DNA from: Lachnospiraceae bacterium
GTDB taxonomy: Bacteria; Bacillota; Clostridia; Lachnospirales; Lachnospiraceae
Length of the DNA: 49,144 nt
Direction: 5' to 3'
NCBI GenBank assembly: GCA_021205755.1
Contig: JAJPWX010000094.1
Coordinates: 1 to 49,144, forward strand
Within the stretch, counting starts at the first letter, position 1. Each line of letters begins with the position of its first letter. The position numbers were made by a program, and so were the translations under genes. Of the stretch, positions 43,075-49,144 are shown one piece after another. The notes under the pieces were generated by a model. The model saw only the letters and a program-made list of their open reading frames with translations. It ran no database searches and had not been told where the DNA came from.

Positions 43075-44427
43075 GTGAACGATGACAGATATCAGAAAAA
43101 TCACAATAATACCCCCTTGCTGGTTCTGATTTTTTTTCTGACTCTGATGATTCTTATCGGCGGAATTTATCTGGTTGTTGGCGCTGTGCGGTACGTCCAC
43201 GACAGAACGGGAGTGCTTGTGCAGGAGACAGAGTCGGAAGCGGCGCCGGGCGCTGCATATGACACAGAGGAAGCGGAAAATCTGCAAAGTAGCGAAGCGC
43301 TGGCGGATGGCGAACTGTCCGGGGAAGACACTGTTATCGACAGTCAGTCCGTGGAACCGTCTTCGGTAGATGTCGTGGCTGTTGTGAAGAAAGTGATGCC
43401 GTCTATTGTGGCGGTTACCAATAAATCTGTGCAGGAAGTTTCTTATATGTATCGCGGTACAGCAGAGATTGAAAGCGAGAGCAGTGGCTCTGGTTTTATT
43501 ATTGGGACAAATGACACGGAGCTTTTGATTGCCACCAATTATCATGTAATCGCGGACGCCTCGACGCTGACGGTATGTTTTTCTGTGGAGACGGAAAATG
43601 AGGAGGATGCAGTGGCTGCGGCTATGGTGAAAGGCAGTGACGAGGAGTATGATCTCGCGGTGCTTGCGGTGTCGATAGAGGATATACCAGATGAGGTGAT
43701 GGAACAGATCAGTGTTGCCCAGCTGGGATCTTCGGCCGCATTGGTGGTTGGCGAGACCGCAATTGCGATTGGCAATGCGCTGGGGTATGGACAGAGTGTC
43801 ACGCTGGGGATTGTCAGCGCGCTGAACCGTACGATTGAAGTGGATGGAGTGATGGGGGTATATATTCAGACAGACGCAGCGATCAATGCCGGAAACAGCG
43901 GCGGGACACTGCTGAATGCGAATGGGGAAGTGATCGGGATCAATACGGCAAAGGTTTCCGCCTCTGGCGTGGAAGGCATGGGTTATGCAATTCCGATCGA
44001 TGAAGCGCGGCCGATTCTGGAACAGCTGATGGAGCGGGAAACCAGAGAAAAAGTGGAAGGATCCGAACGGGCGTACCTGGGAGTATATACACAGGACATT
44101 TCTTCCGAAGCACGAGAATTGTATGACATACCGAGCGGCGTCTATATCACTTATGTAGAGAGCGGCTCTCCGGCAGAGGCCGCAGGGCTGCAGCAGGGAG
44201 ATATCATCAGTGCCATGGACGGTGTCAATGTTTCTTCTACGGAAGGATTTGAGAATCTGCTGACTTATTATCGGGCTTATGAGACGGTCGCAATGGAAAT
44301 TCTGACTTCGTCGTCGGGAACTTATTCTGCCAAGACCGTGAGCGTTACTTTTTCTGAACAGCCGGAGGAGAGCGATCGGCCGGAGGAGCGCACCGGTCCT
44401 TTTGGAGATATGGTACCATTTCGGTGA
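43075..44427 (+). CDS. htrA: HtrA/DegP-type membrane-anchored serine protease
   Basis: A protein of 450 residues. One transmembrane helix near the N-terminus (about 14-37) and an acidic linker come first. The trypsin-like domain has the triad H157 (TNYHVI), D193 (YDLAVL) and S275 (GNSGG). One PDZ domain follows (about 335-425). The family degrades or refolds misfolded exported proteins. The start is decided by spacing: GGGAGGA at 43062 is seven bases from GTG 43075 but directly abuts the in-frame ATG 43069. Confidence 0.93.
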   Translation: MNDDRYQKNHNNTPLLVLIFFLTLMILIGGIYLVVGAVRYVHDRTGVLVQETESEAAPGAAYDTEEAENLQSSEALADGELSGEDTVIDSQSVEPSSVDVVAVVKKVMPSIVAVTNKSVQEVSYMYRGTAEIESESSGSGFIIGTNDTELLIATNYHVIADASTLTVCFSVETENEEDAVAAAMVKGSDEEYDLAVLAVSIEDIPDEVMEQISVAQLGSSAALVVGETAIAIGNALGYGQSVTLGIVSALNRTIEVDGVMGVYIQTDAAINAGNSGGTLLNANGEVIGINTAKVSASGVEGMGYAIPIDEARPILEQLMERETREKVEGSERAYLGVYTQDISSEARELYDIPSGVYITYVESGSPAEAAGLQQGDIISAMDGVNVSSTEGFENLLTYYRAYETVAMEILTSSSGTYSAKTVSVTFSEQPEESDRPEERTGPFGDMVPFR

Positions 44428-44433
44428 ATTGGT

Positions 44434-44492
44434 TATAACGGTTTGAAAGCGAAGCAAGGTACAGGCTGCGGCCTGCGGCTCTGAATCGTTAC
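44434..44492. repeat. dispersed inverted repeat, copy D (between htrA and clpX)
   Basis: The right arm GCTCTGAATCGTTAC and the centre GCTGCGGCCTGC resemble copy C. The left arm (ATAACGGTTTGAAAGC) has diverged, so the pairing is imperfect. Read on the minus strand it begins GTAACGATTCAGA. Confidence 0.6.
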
Positions 44493-44531
44493 AATTTGTC
44501 AGAACAGGGATAGGGGATGCAAAGGAGAAAG

Positions 44532-46268
44532 ATGAATAACAAAAAGGATAATACAGGTGAATACGAGAAATTCTGTATGCTTTGCGGCCGCTCAGAAAGC
44601 GTCGCGGGCAAGGTAATCGAGATTCCGGGAGGTATTTGTGTCTGCCCGGATTGTATACAGAAAGCGTTTAATACCATGCAGTCCGCAGGAATTACGCAGG
44701 AGGATGCGCAACGTATGGCGGAGCAGCTGTTAAAAGGAGGATTTCAGAACAAATCCGGGAATACAGATGCTGCGGATGAACACAGGGATGCCGCGAATAA
44801 CAGCCAGCCTCAGGCAGAAGATGCGAACAAGGCCGCCTCAGATGACAAAGGTGGCAATGCCAGCAGCGATGGAGATACCGGAAGTGAGATGGATGTGATC
44901 ATTGATGCTGACGCGGGGGATGGCAATGGCGCGGGCGAGGATACGAATGAGAGCGAAACGAATGGAAAGTCCACGGGCACTGGAAACCGCAGAAACTTTC
45001 GGATGCCGACGATCAGCATGATTAACCTGGGCGATCTCTTTGGCAATTTCGGCATGCCGCGTCAGCAGCAGCAGATTAAGAAAAAACCAAAGGAAAAGCA
45101 GCCACAGAAAGAGCTTGACATCGCTCATATTCCGGCTCCGCATAAAATCAAGGCGAGCCTTGATGAGTATGTTGTAGGGCAGGAGCACGCGAAAAAAGTG
45201 ATTTCGGTGGCTGTCTACAACCATTATAAACGGATTGCTTCTTTTAAAGAACGGGAAAAGGCAGCGGAAGCGAATGAAGAAAAGGCCGGGGAAGGCAATA
45301 TTCTTACCGATGAAGAACTGTCCCAACGCTCTTTGGTTTCCTTTGATGATGTAGAAATTGAAAAATCAAACATGCTGCTGCTGGGTCCGACCGGCTGCGG
45401 CAAGACCTATCTGGTGAAAACACTGGCGCGCCTGCTGGATGTGCCGCTCGCGATCGCAGATGCGACGTCTCTGACGGAGGCGGGGTATATTGGTGATGAC
45501 ATTGAGAGCGTAGTTAGCCGTCTGCTTTCTGCGGCGGATAACGATGTGGCGCGCGCGGAGCAGGGAATCATTTTCATTGATGAGATCGATAAGATTGCGC
45601 GCAAGCAGAATGCCCACCAGCGGGATGTCAGCGGAGAAGCAGTTCAGCAGGGAATGCTGAAGCTGCTGGAGGGCAGTGAGGTAGAGGTTCCGGTGGGAGC
45701 GGCGAGCAAAAATGCGATGGTGCCGATGGCAACGGTAGATACAAGCAATATTCTGTTTATCTGCGGTGGCGCTTTCCCGGGGCTTGAGGATATCATTAAG
45801 GAACGCCTGAACAAGCAGGCGGCAATTGGCTTTTTCTCCGACCTGAAGGATAAATACGATGAAGATCCGGATTTACTGACAAAGGTAGAGGTAGAAGACC
45901 TGCGCGCTTTTGGGATGATTCCGGAATTCCTGGGAAGGCTTCCGATCATCTGTCCGCTGCAGTCTCTGACGAAGGATATGCTGGTGCGCATCCTGAAGGA
46001 GCCGCGCAATGCGATTATTCGTCAGTATCAGAAGCTGCTCGCGCTGGATGAGGTGGAACTGACTTTTGATGATGGGGCTCTGGAGGCAATCGCTGAGAGC
46101 GCATTGAAAAAGAAAACTGGTGCGCGTGCGCTGCGCGCGATTATCGAAGAGTTTATGCTGGATATTATGTATGAGATTCCGAAGGATGACAGCATTGGCA
46201 GCGTTCGAATTACGCGGGAATATATTGAGCATACCGGCGGGCCGGGAATTACGCTGCGGGAAGCCTGA
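44532..46268 (+). CDS. clpX: ClpX-family AAA+ unfoldase, divergent
   Basis: A protein of 578 residues, longer than the usual 410-430. The N-terminal zinc domain has C15, C18, C38 and C41. An acidic, Asn/Gly/Asp-rich linker of about 100 residues (70-170) follows. The AAA module has Walker A GPTGCGKT (285-292), pore loop GYIG (318-321) and Walker B with D350/E351. The ClpP-binding IGF (432-434) is present. The RKH pore loop of standard ClpX is absent, and the region reads VGAASKNAMVP (388-398). It should form a hexamer with ClpP but with altered substrate choice. No clpP is nearby. ATG 44532 follows AAAGGAG, and ATG 44517 is the alternative. Confidence 0.85.
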   Translation: MNNKKDNTGEYEKFCMLCGRSESVAGKVIEIPGGICVCPDCIQKAFNTMQSAGITQEDAQRMAEQLLKGGFQNKSGNTDAADEHRDAANNSQPQAEDANKAASDDKGGNASSDGDTGSEMDVIIDADAGDGNGAGEDTNESETNGKSTGTGNRRNFRMPTISMINLGDLFGNFGMPRQQQQIKKKPKEKQPQKELDIAHIPAPHKIKASLDEYVVGQEHAKKVISVAVYNHYKRIASFKEREKAAEANEEKAGEGNILTDEELSQRSLVSFDDVEIEKSNMLLLGPTGCGKTYLVKTLARLLDVPLAIADATSLTEAGYIGDDIESVVSRLLSAADNDVARAEQGIIFIDEIDKIARKQNAHQRDVSGEAVQQGMLKLLEGSEVEVPVGAASKNAMVPMATVDTSNILFICGGAFPGLEDIIKERLNKQAAIGFFSDLKDKYDEDPDLLTKVEVEDLRAFGMIPEFLGRLPIICPLQSLTKDMLVRILKEPRNAIIRQYQKLLALDEVELTFDDGALEAIAESALKKKTGARALRAIIEEFMLDIMYEIPKDDSIGSVRITREYIEHTGGPGITLREA

Positions 46269-46295
46269 AATTTTTCTGACAATATTTTCTTTGCA

Positions 46296-46324
46296 TTGAC
46301 ACGAAACGACAAAAATGTTATTGT
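46296..46324 (+). promoter_or_regulatory. promoter of the sigma factor gene
   Basis: TTGACA (46296-46301) and TATTGT (46319-46324) are separated by 17 bases. The leader of about 145 bases before the start includes another TTGACA at 46371 without a good -10. Confidence 0.65.
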
Positions 46325-46477
46325 AATAGAGAACGTCTGCTGAATGGCGTTTATCATTAAGAAAAACGTAGTTGACAAAGCCGTGTTGCCGTAAACAGTT
46401 TTTGTTTATGGAAGGAAAGATATGGCTTTGTTCTCAATTCGTTTTGTAAACCGGGACATACAGTGAGGAGATTGTTT

Positions 46478-47617
46478 ATGAATGAAGCACAGGAACAGTT
46501 TCTGAAAGAGCTTGAAAACCTGAAGGCATATGCCAGGTCACAGAAGAATACCGTCAAATATGACGACATTATGAACGCATTTCCGGGAGTAGAGCTTACC
46601 GAAAGCAAGATGGATATGATTCTCGAATATCTTGAGAAGAACCATATTGATGTTGTACAGGGGAAAATGCCGGATGAGGCTTCCGATGACAATGCGGATG
46701 ATCTGCTCCTTGAGCCGGAAGATGATATTCTTATGTCGGATCATGAGGAGATCGAGCTGATCAATGATGTGGATGTGCTGGAAGGAGTGAGTACAGAAGA
46801 CCCGGTCCGCATGTACCTGAAAGAAATCGGTAATGTTCCCCTTCTTTCCGGAGAGGAAGAGATTGAGCTGGCCAAAAGAGTAGAGCAGGGCGATGAAGAA
46901 GCCAAGAAAAAACTGACCGAAGCGAATCTCCGTCTTGTGGTGAGCATTGCCAAAAAGTATGTGGGCAGAGGGATGCCGTTTCTGGATTTGATCCAGGAGG
47001 GCAACATGGGCCTGATGAAGGCTGTTGACAAATTTGATTATACCAAAGGTTACAAATTCAGTACTTATGCGACCTGGTGGATTCGCCAGGCGATCACGCG
47101 AGGCATTGCAGATACGGGACGTACGATCCGGGTGCCGGTACATATGGTTGAGACGATCAATAAGACGCTGCGGATGACACGCACACTTCTGCAGGAGCTT
47201 GGCCGCGAACCGACGCCGGAGGAAGTGGCAGAACGGCTGAATGTACCGGTCAGCCGTGTGCGTGAGGTATTGAAGATATCGAGAGATCCGGTATCACTCG
47301 ACACTCCGATAGGAGAAGAGGATGATTCTCACCTTGGGGATTTCATAGAGGATGATACCGCACTTTCACCGGCGGATTCGGCTGCGTTTTCCATGCTGCG
47401 GGAGGAGCTTTCCACTGCTCTGGAATCATTGACAGAGCGAGAACGTCAGGTGGTGAAGCTGCGTTTTGGCCTGGAAGACGGCCGCGCCAGGACTCTGGAA
47501 GAGGTTGGCAAAGAGTTCAATGTCACGCGTGAACGTATTCGTCAGATTGAGGCAAAGGCACTGCGAAAGCTGCGCCATCCTTCAAGGAGCAAACGTTTAA
47601 AAGACTTTTTGAATTAA
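46478..47617 (+). CDS. rpoD: primary sigma factor SigA/RpoD
   Basis: A protein of 379 residues. Region 1.2 is [11 protein letters not shown]. Region 2 has [23 protein letters not shown] and [15 protein letters not shown] (2.3-2.4, -10 recognition). Region 3 starts RIPVHM-like IRVPVHMVE. Region 4 ends [20 protein letters not shown] (4.2, -35 recognition). Region 1.1 is short, as in clostridial SigA. ATG 46478 follows GAGGAG at eight bases, and an in-frame GTG at 46463 is weaker. dnaG, its usual upstream neighbour, is not here. It has its own promoter and terminator. Confidence 0.95.
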   Translation: MNEAQEQFLKELENLKAYARSQKNTVKYDDIMNAFPGVELTESKMDMILEYLEKNHIDVVQGKMPDEASDDNADDLLLEPEDDILMSDHEEIELINDVDVLEGVSTEDPVRMYLKEIGNVPLLSGEEEIELAKRVEQGDEEAKKKLTEANLRLVVSIAKKYVGRGMPFLDLIQEGNMGLMKAVDKFDYTKGYKFSTYATWWIRQAITRGIADTGRTIRVPVHMVETINKTLRMTRTLLQELGREPTPEEVAERLNVPVSRVREVLKISRDPVSLDTPIGEEDDSHLGDFIEDDTALSPADSAAFSMLREELSTALESLTERERQVVKLRFGLEDGRARTLEEVGKEFNVTRERIRQIEAKALRKLRHPSRSKRLKDFLN

Positions 47618-47629
47618 AGCAGGAAGAGG

Positions 47630-47674
47630 GCCGCGACGGAGCAGATTTTGGGGATCGGCTCCGCCGCGGCTTTT
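47630..47674 (+). terminator. intrinsic terminator after rpoD
   Basis: GCCGCGACGGAGC pairs with GCTCCGCCGCGGC with one mismatch and is followed by TTTT. Two more inverted repeats follow before the next gene: GCGCAGGCTGCGT/ACGCAGCCGCGC (47680-47730) and GTAGGAG/CTCCTAC (47735-47760). They have no T-run and are of unknown purpose. Confidence 0.85.
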
Positions 47675-47815
47675 CATATGCGCAGGCTGCGTAAGGATTT
47701 TTCTGGCTGATGCCAGACGCAGCCGCGCAGGCGAGTAGGAGCCGACAAGCTGCCTCCTACTTGATTGGAAAGCCATACATCATGTTTTTGCAGAAGAGAA
47801 GGGGAAATGGGTTTT

Positions 47816-48037
47816 ATGTTTACAAAAAAAATTCGGCTAAAGACGGTGGATGAAGTGCGGGAGTTTGTGAAAGCGGCGGATAAATGCAGCTTTCATGTGG
47901 ATATTCAGAATGGCGAGACACTGATAGATGCAAAATCAATTATGGGTGTGATGAGTCTGGATCTGACGCAGGAGCTGGTTGTTGTTTATGATGAAGCAGA
48001 TCCGGAGCTTGAGCAGGTACTTGTAAAACTTAGCTGA
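47816..48037 (+). CDS. HPr-family-like protein without the phosphorylatable His region
   Basis: A protein of 73 residues. VDEVREFVKAADKCSFHVDIQNGETLIDAKSIMGVMSLDL matches the second half of PTS phosphocarrier HPr, with the Ser46-region equivalent DAKSIMGVMSL. The first strand and the GxHARPA active-site segment are replaced by MFTKKIRLKTVDEV, so the catalytic histidine is missing. Such proteins are common in Clostridia. A regulatory rather than phosphocarrier role is likely. ATG 47816 is 11 bases after GAAGGGG. ATG 47807 is too close to it. Confidence 0.75.
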   Translation: MFTKKIRLKTVDEVREFVKAADKCSFHVDIQNGETLIDAKSIMGVMSLDLTQELVVVYDEADPELEQVLVKLS

Positions 48038-48047
48038 AAATTTTCTG

Positions 48048-48076
48048 TTGCCAGATTTTTTTCTCTTATGTATAAT
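48048..48076 (+). promoter_or_regulatory. promoter for the 50-residue protein gene
   Basis: TTGCCA (48048-48053) and TATAAT (48071-48076) have an exact 17-base spacing. This is one of the best consensus promoters in the window. Confidence 0.78.
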
Positions 48077-48153
48077 GGTGACAGGAAACTACAAAAGAAC
48101 GAATAAAAAAGAACGAAAGATAGATACCGAACTAGCGGGGAGAGGAGGGATAT

Positions 48154-48306
48154 ATGGAAGAAATGACTGACAAACAGATGGAAGTAATACTGAACCTCGT
48201 AGCAGACAAATTTGCCGGATGCAAGGATATGTCTGAGGTAAAGAAAGCAATTGAAGAAATCAGAGGACTGGCGAAAAAGGACAGACCGACTGAGAAAAAT
48301 TCCTGA
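48154..48306 (+). CDS. 50-residue protein, unknown function
   Basis: A frame of 51 codons, MEEMTDKQMEVILN to the stop at 48304, with a strong binding site (AGAGGAGGG) six bases before the ATG, a consensus promoter and its own terminator. The protein is highly charged and probably two helices (residues 5-22 and 27-41). A single cysteine and glycine (FAGCKDM) lie at the turn. I do not recognise the family. The full set of expression signals makes it a real gene. Confidence 0.75.
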   Translation: MEEMTDKQMEVILNLVADKFAGCKDMSEVKKAIEEIRGLAKKDRPTEKNS

Positions 48307-48308
48307 AA

Positions 48309-48336
48309 AATGGCCGCTTTATAAGCGGCCATTTCT
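48309..48336. terminator. bidirectional terminator between the small gene and queT
   Basis: AATGGCCGCTT and AAGCGGCCATT pair perfectly around a three-base loop. TTCT follows on +, and AAATTTTT-type A/T sequence provides a T-run on -. Confidence 0.85.
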
Positions 48337-48341
48337 ATGTA

Positions 48342-48863
48342 CTATTTTGTAACAGATGTTTGCTCCGGGAACAACTGCCGGCGGTATTTCGTGAGTGTGA
48401 AAAGCAAAACCATGCCGAAAACTCCGCAGGAGATCACTTCGCCGATGGTAACGGTTACGACAGAGAACCAGAGCGGGCGGATGCCATAGCCGTAGAGCAG
48501 TACCAGCGGCACGACGACAGCATTTGCCAGAATCGGAGGTACCGGGGCAAGCCATTTACTGTGGCGGCGGAGCAGCCAGGTGCCGAGCGCGCCGACCAGG
48601 GTGGCGATTGGCCCAAAGATGATATCAGGCAGCGCGCAGCCTGTAAGGATGTTGGCAAGCAGGCAGCCGATGTACAGCCCTGGAATGGAAGCCGGTGTGA
48701 AAAAGGGCAGGATGGTGAGCGCTTCCGAAAAACGAACCTGAATGTTGCCGTTTGCGAGACCGAGCGCATTTGCGAGAAATGTCAGTACGACATAGAGAGC
48801 GGCGATGACCGCCGCGTGCGTCAGGAACAGAACGTTCCCTGACTGGGCTCTTTGATTCTTCAT
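48342..48863 (-). CDS. queT: queuosine precursor transporter QueT
   Basis: A protein of 173 residues with about five transmembrane helices, the S component of an ECF transporter (QueT family). It starts with the segment LTHAAVIAALYVVLTFL, which matches the ECF-S pattern for contacting the T subunit. IQVRFSEALTILPFF and GPIATLVGALGTWLLRR are family-typical. It imports preQ1 or a related precursor. A preQ1-I riboswitch directly upstream confirms the ligand. The ECF module itself is not in the window. Confidence 0.93.
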   Translation of the reverse strand: MKNQRAQSGNVLFLTHAAVIAALYVVLTFLANALGLANGNIQVRFSEALTILPFFTPASIPGLYIGCLLANILTGCALPDIIFGPIATLVGALGTWLLRRHSKWLAPVPPILANAVVVPLVLLYGYGIRPLWFSVVTVTIGEVISCGVFGMVLLFTLTKYRRQLFPEQTSVTK

Positions 48864-48872
48864 TTTCTTTTT

Positions 48873-48916
48873 CTCCTTAGTTTTATTTTACGTCTGGATG
48901 GTTACGAACAGACGGA
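48873..48916 (-). promoter_or_regulatory. preQ1-I riboswitch controlling queT
   Basis: On the minus strand the stem CGTCTG/CAGACG (48909-48914 and 48891-48896) encloses a loop reading TTCGTAACCATC. It is followed by TAAAATAAAACTAA and then GGAG (48873-48876), the queT ribosome binding site. This matches the small class I preQ1 aptamer: a short stem, a C-rich loop and an A-rich tail ending ACUAA that forms a pseudoknot. Because the tail joins the binding site, ligand binding should block translation. Confidence 0.88.
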
Positions 48917-48955
48917 TGAGGTGATCGTTTAAAAAACGGTCAGGCCACTTCGCAC

Positions 48956-48983
48956 AGTTTACCAGAATATGACAGATTGTCAA
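48956..48983 (-). promoter_or_regulatory. promoter of queT
   Basis: On the minus strand TTGACA (48978-48983) is followed after 16 bases by TAAACT (48956-48961). It sits about 40 bases upstream of the riboswitch. Confidence 0.6.
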
Positions 48984-49046
48984 GAGAAGAAAATAACAGG
49001 GTTGTTTCATGAAGAAAATTTAAACTTGGGAAAAACGTAGATTTTA

Positions 49047-49113
49047 TCGAGGGTTTTGACTGCTATACAAATCTTTCAAAACCCTCGACATTTTTGTCTT
49101 GTAGAGGTATAAT
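49047..49113 (+). promoter_or_regulatory. inverted repeat overlapping a promoter at the window end
   Basis: TCGAGGGTTTTGA (49047-49059) and TCAAAACCCTCGA (49076-49088) are perfect 13-base arms. The right arm runs into TCGACA (49085-49090), which is 17 bases from TATAAT (49108-49113). A second small palindrome, GTAGA...TCTAC (49101-49119), spans the -10 box. The regulated gene lies beyond the window. The large repeat could be an upstream terminator or an operator. Confidence 0.65.
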
Positions 49114-49144
49114 ATCTACATAGTATAGGTATACTCCACCTATA

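Noticed and set aside
43042-44457. Open frame of 471 codons on - opposite htrA
   Set aside because: The plus strand carries the complete HtrA triad and PDZ domain. The antisense product is Arg/His-rich as expected for a shadow frame.

Overview
This window is a chromosomal segment from a low-to-mid GC Firmicute, most likely a Lachnospiraceae member (Clostridia). The evidence is the housekeeping order murE-priA-def-fmt-yugP-rsmB-rlmN-PP2C-prkC-rsgA-rpe, a flavodiiron protein paired with a DUF4364 gene, a preQ1-controlled queT, strong AGGAGG-type ribosome binding sites and frequent GTG/TTG starts. No tRNA, rRNA, CRISPR array or complete insertion sequence was seen.

Layout. (1) 1-3000 is a decayed defence or accessory island: a 5'-truncated DUF1016-type nuclease gene, a type I methyltransferase gene (hsdM) broken by two frameshifts and a nonsense codon, an open MNT/HEPN nucleotidyltransferase-toxin pair whose HEPN motif has lost its histidine, and a deleted P-loop ATPase remnant. 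(2) 3000-8350 holds a two-domain flavoprotein, a DUF4143-type ATPase, an unusual COG0523 GTPase, a small DUF6809-like protein and two overlapping XRE regulators. (3) 8500-22230 is the core wall-synthesis, translation and Ser/Thr-kinase block, all on +. (4) 22357-24095 (-) carries fprA and DUF4364. It is separated from the next block by two tandem bidirectional terminators lying between divergent promoters. (5) 24500-42980 is a surface-polysaccharide locus. It contains two membrane-anchored acidic proteins (one a polysaccharide deacetylase), rfbB, a minus-strand operon (rfbC, ABC permease, ABC ATPase with a sugar-binding tail, methyltransferase, kinase-like protein, double GT2), and a plus-strand set (double GT2, single GT2, initiating sugar-phosphate transferase, LCP ligase, GT2). 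(6) 43075-48863 has an HtrA protease, a divergent ClpX, the primary sigma factor, an HPr-like protein, a 50-residue protein and queT under a preQ1-I riboswitch.

How the parts work together. The polysaccharide locus reads as an ABC-exporter-dependent, rhamnose-containing glycan that is started on undecaprenyl phosphate, extended by GT2 enzymes, exported, and attached to the wall by the LCP protein. The adjacent methyltransferase and kinase-like genes, together with an exporter ATPase carrying a C-terminal sugar-binding domain, resemble a split version of the WbdD/Wzt chain-capping system of Gram-negative O-antigens. This is the most interesting hypothesis in the window. Other points of note are a family of dispersed inverted repeats with the core TTYAGAACAGCA, several of them in 5' leaders, and a ClpX that lacks the canonical RKH pore loop.
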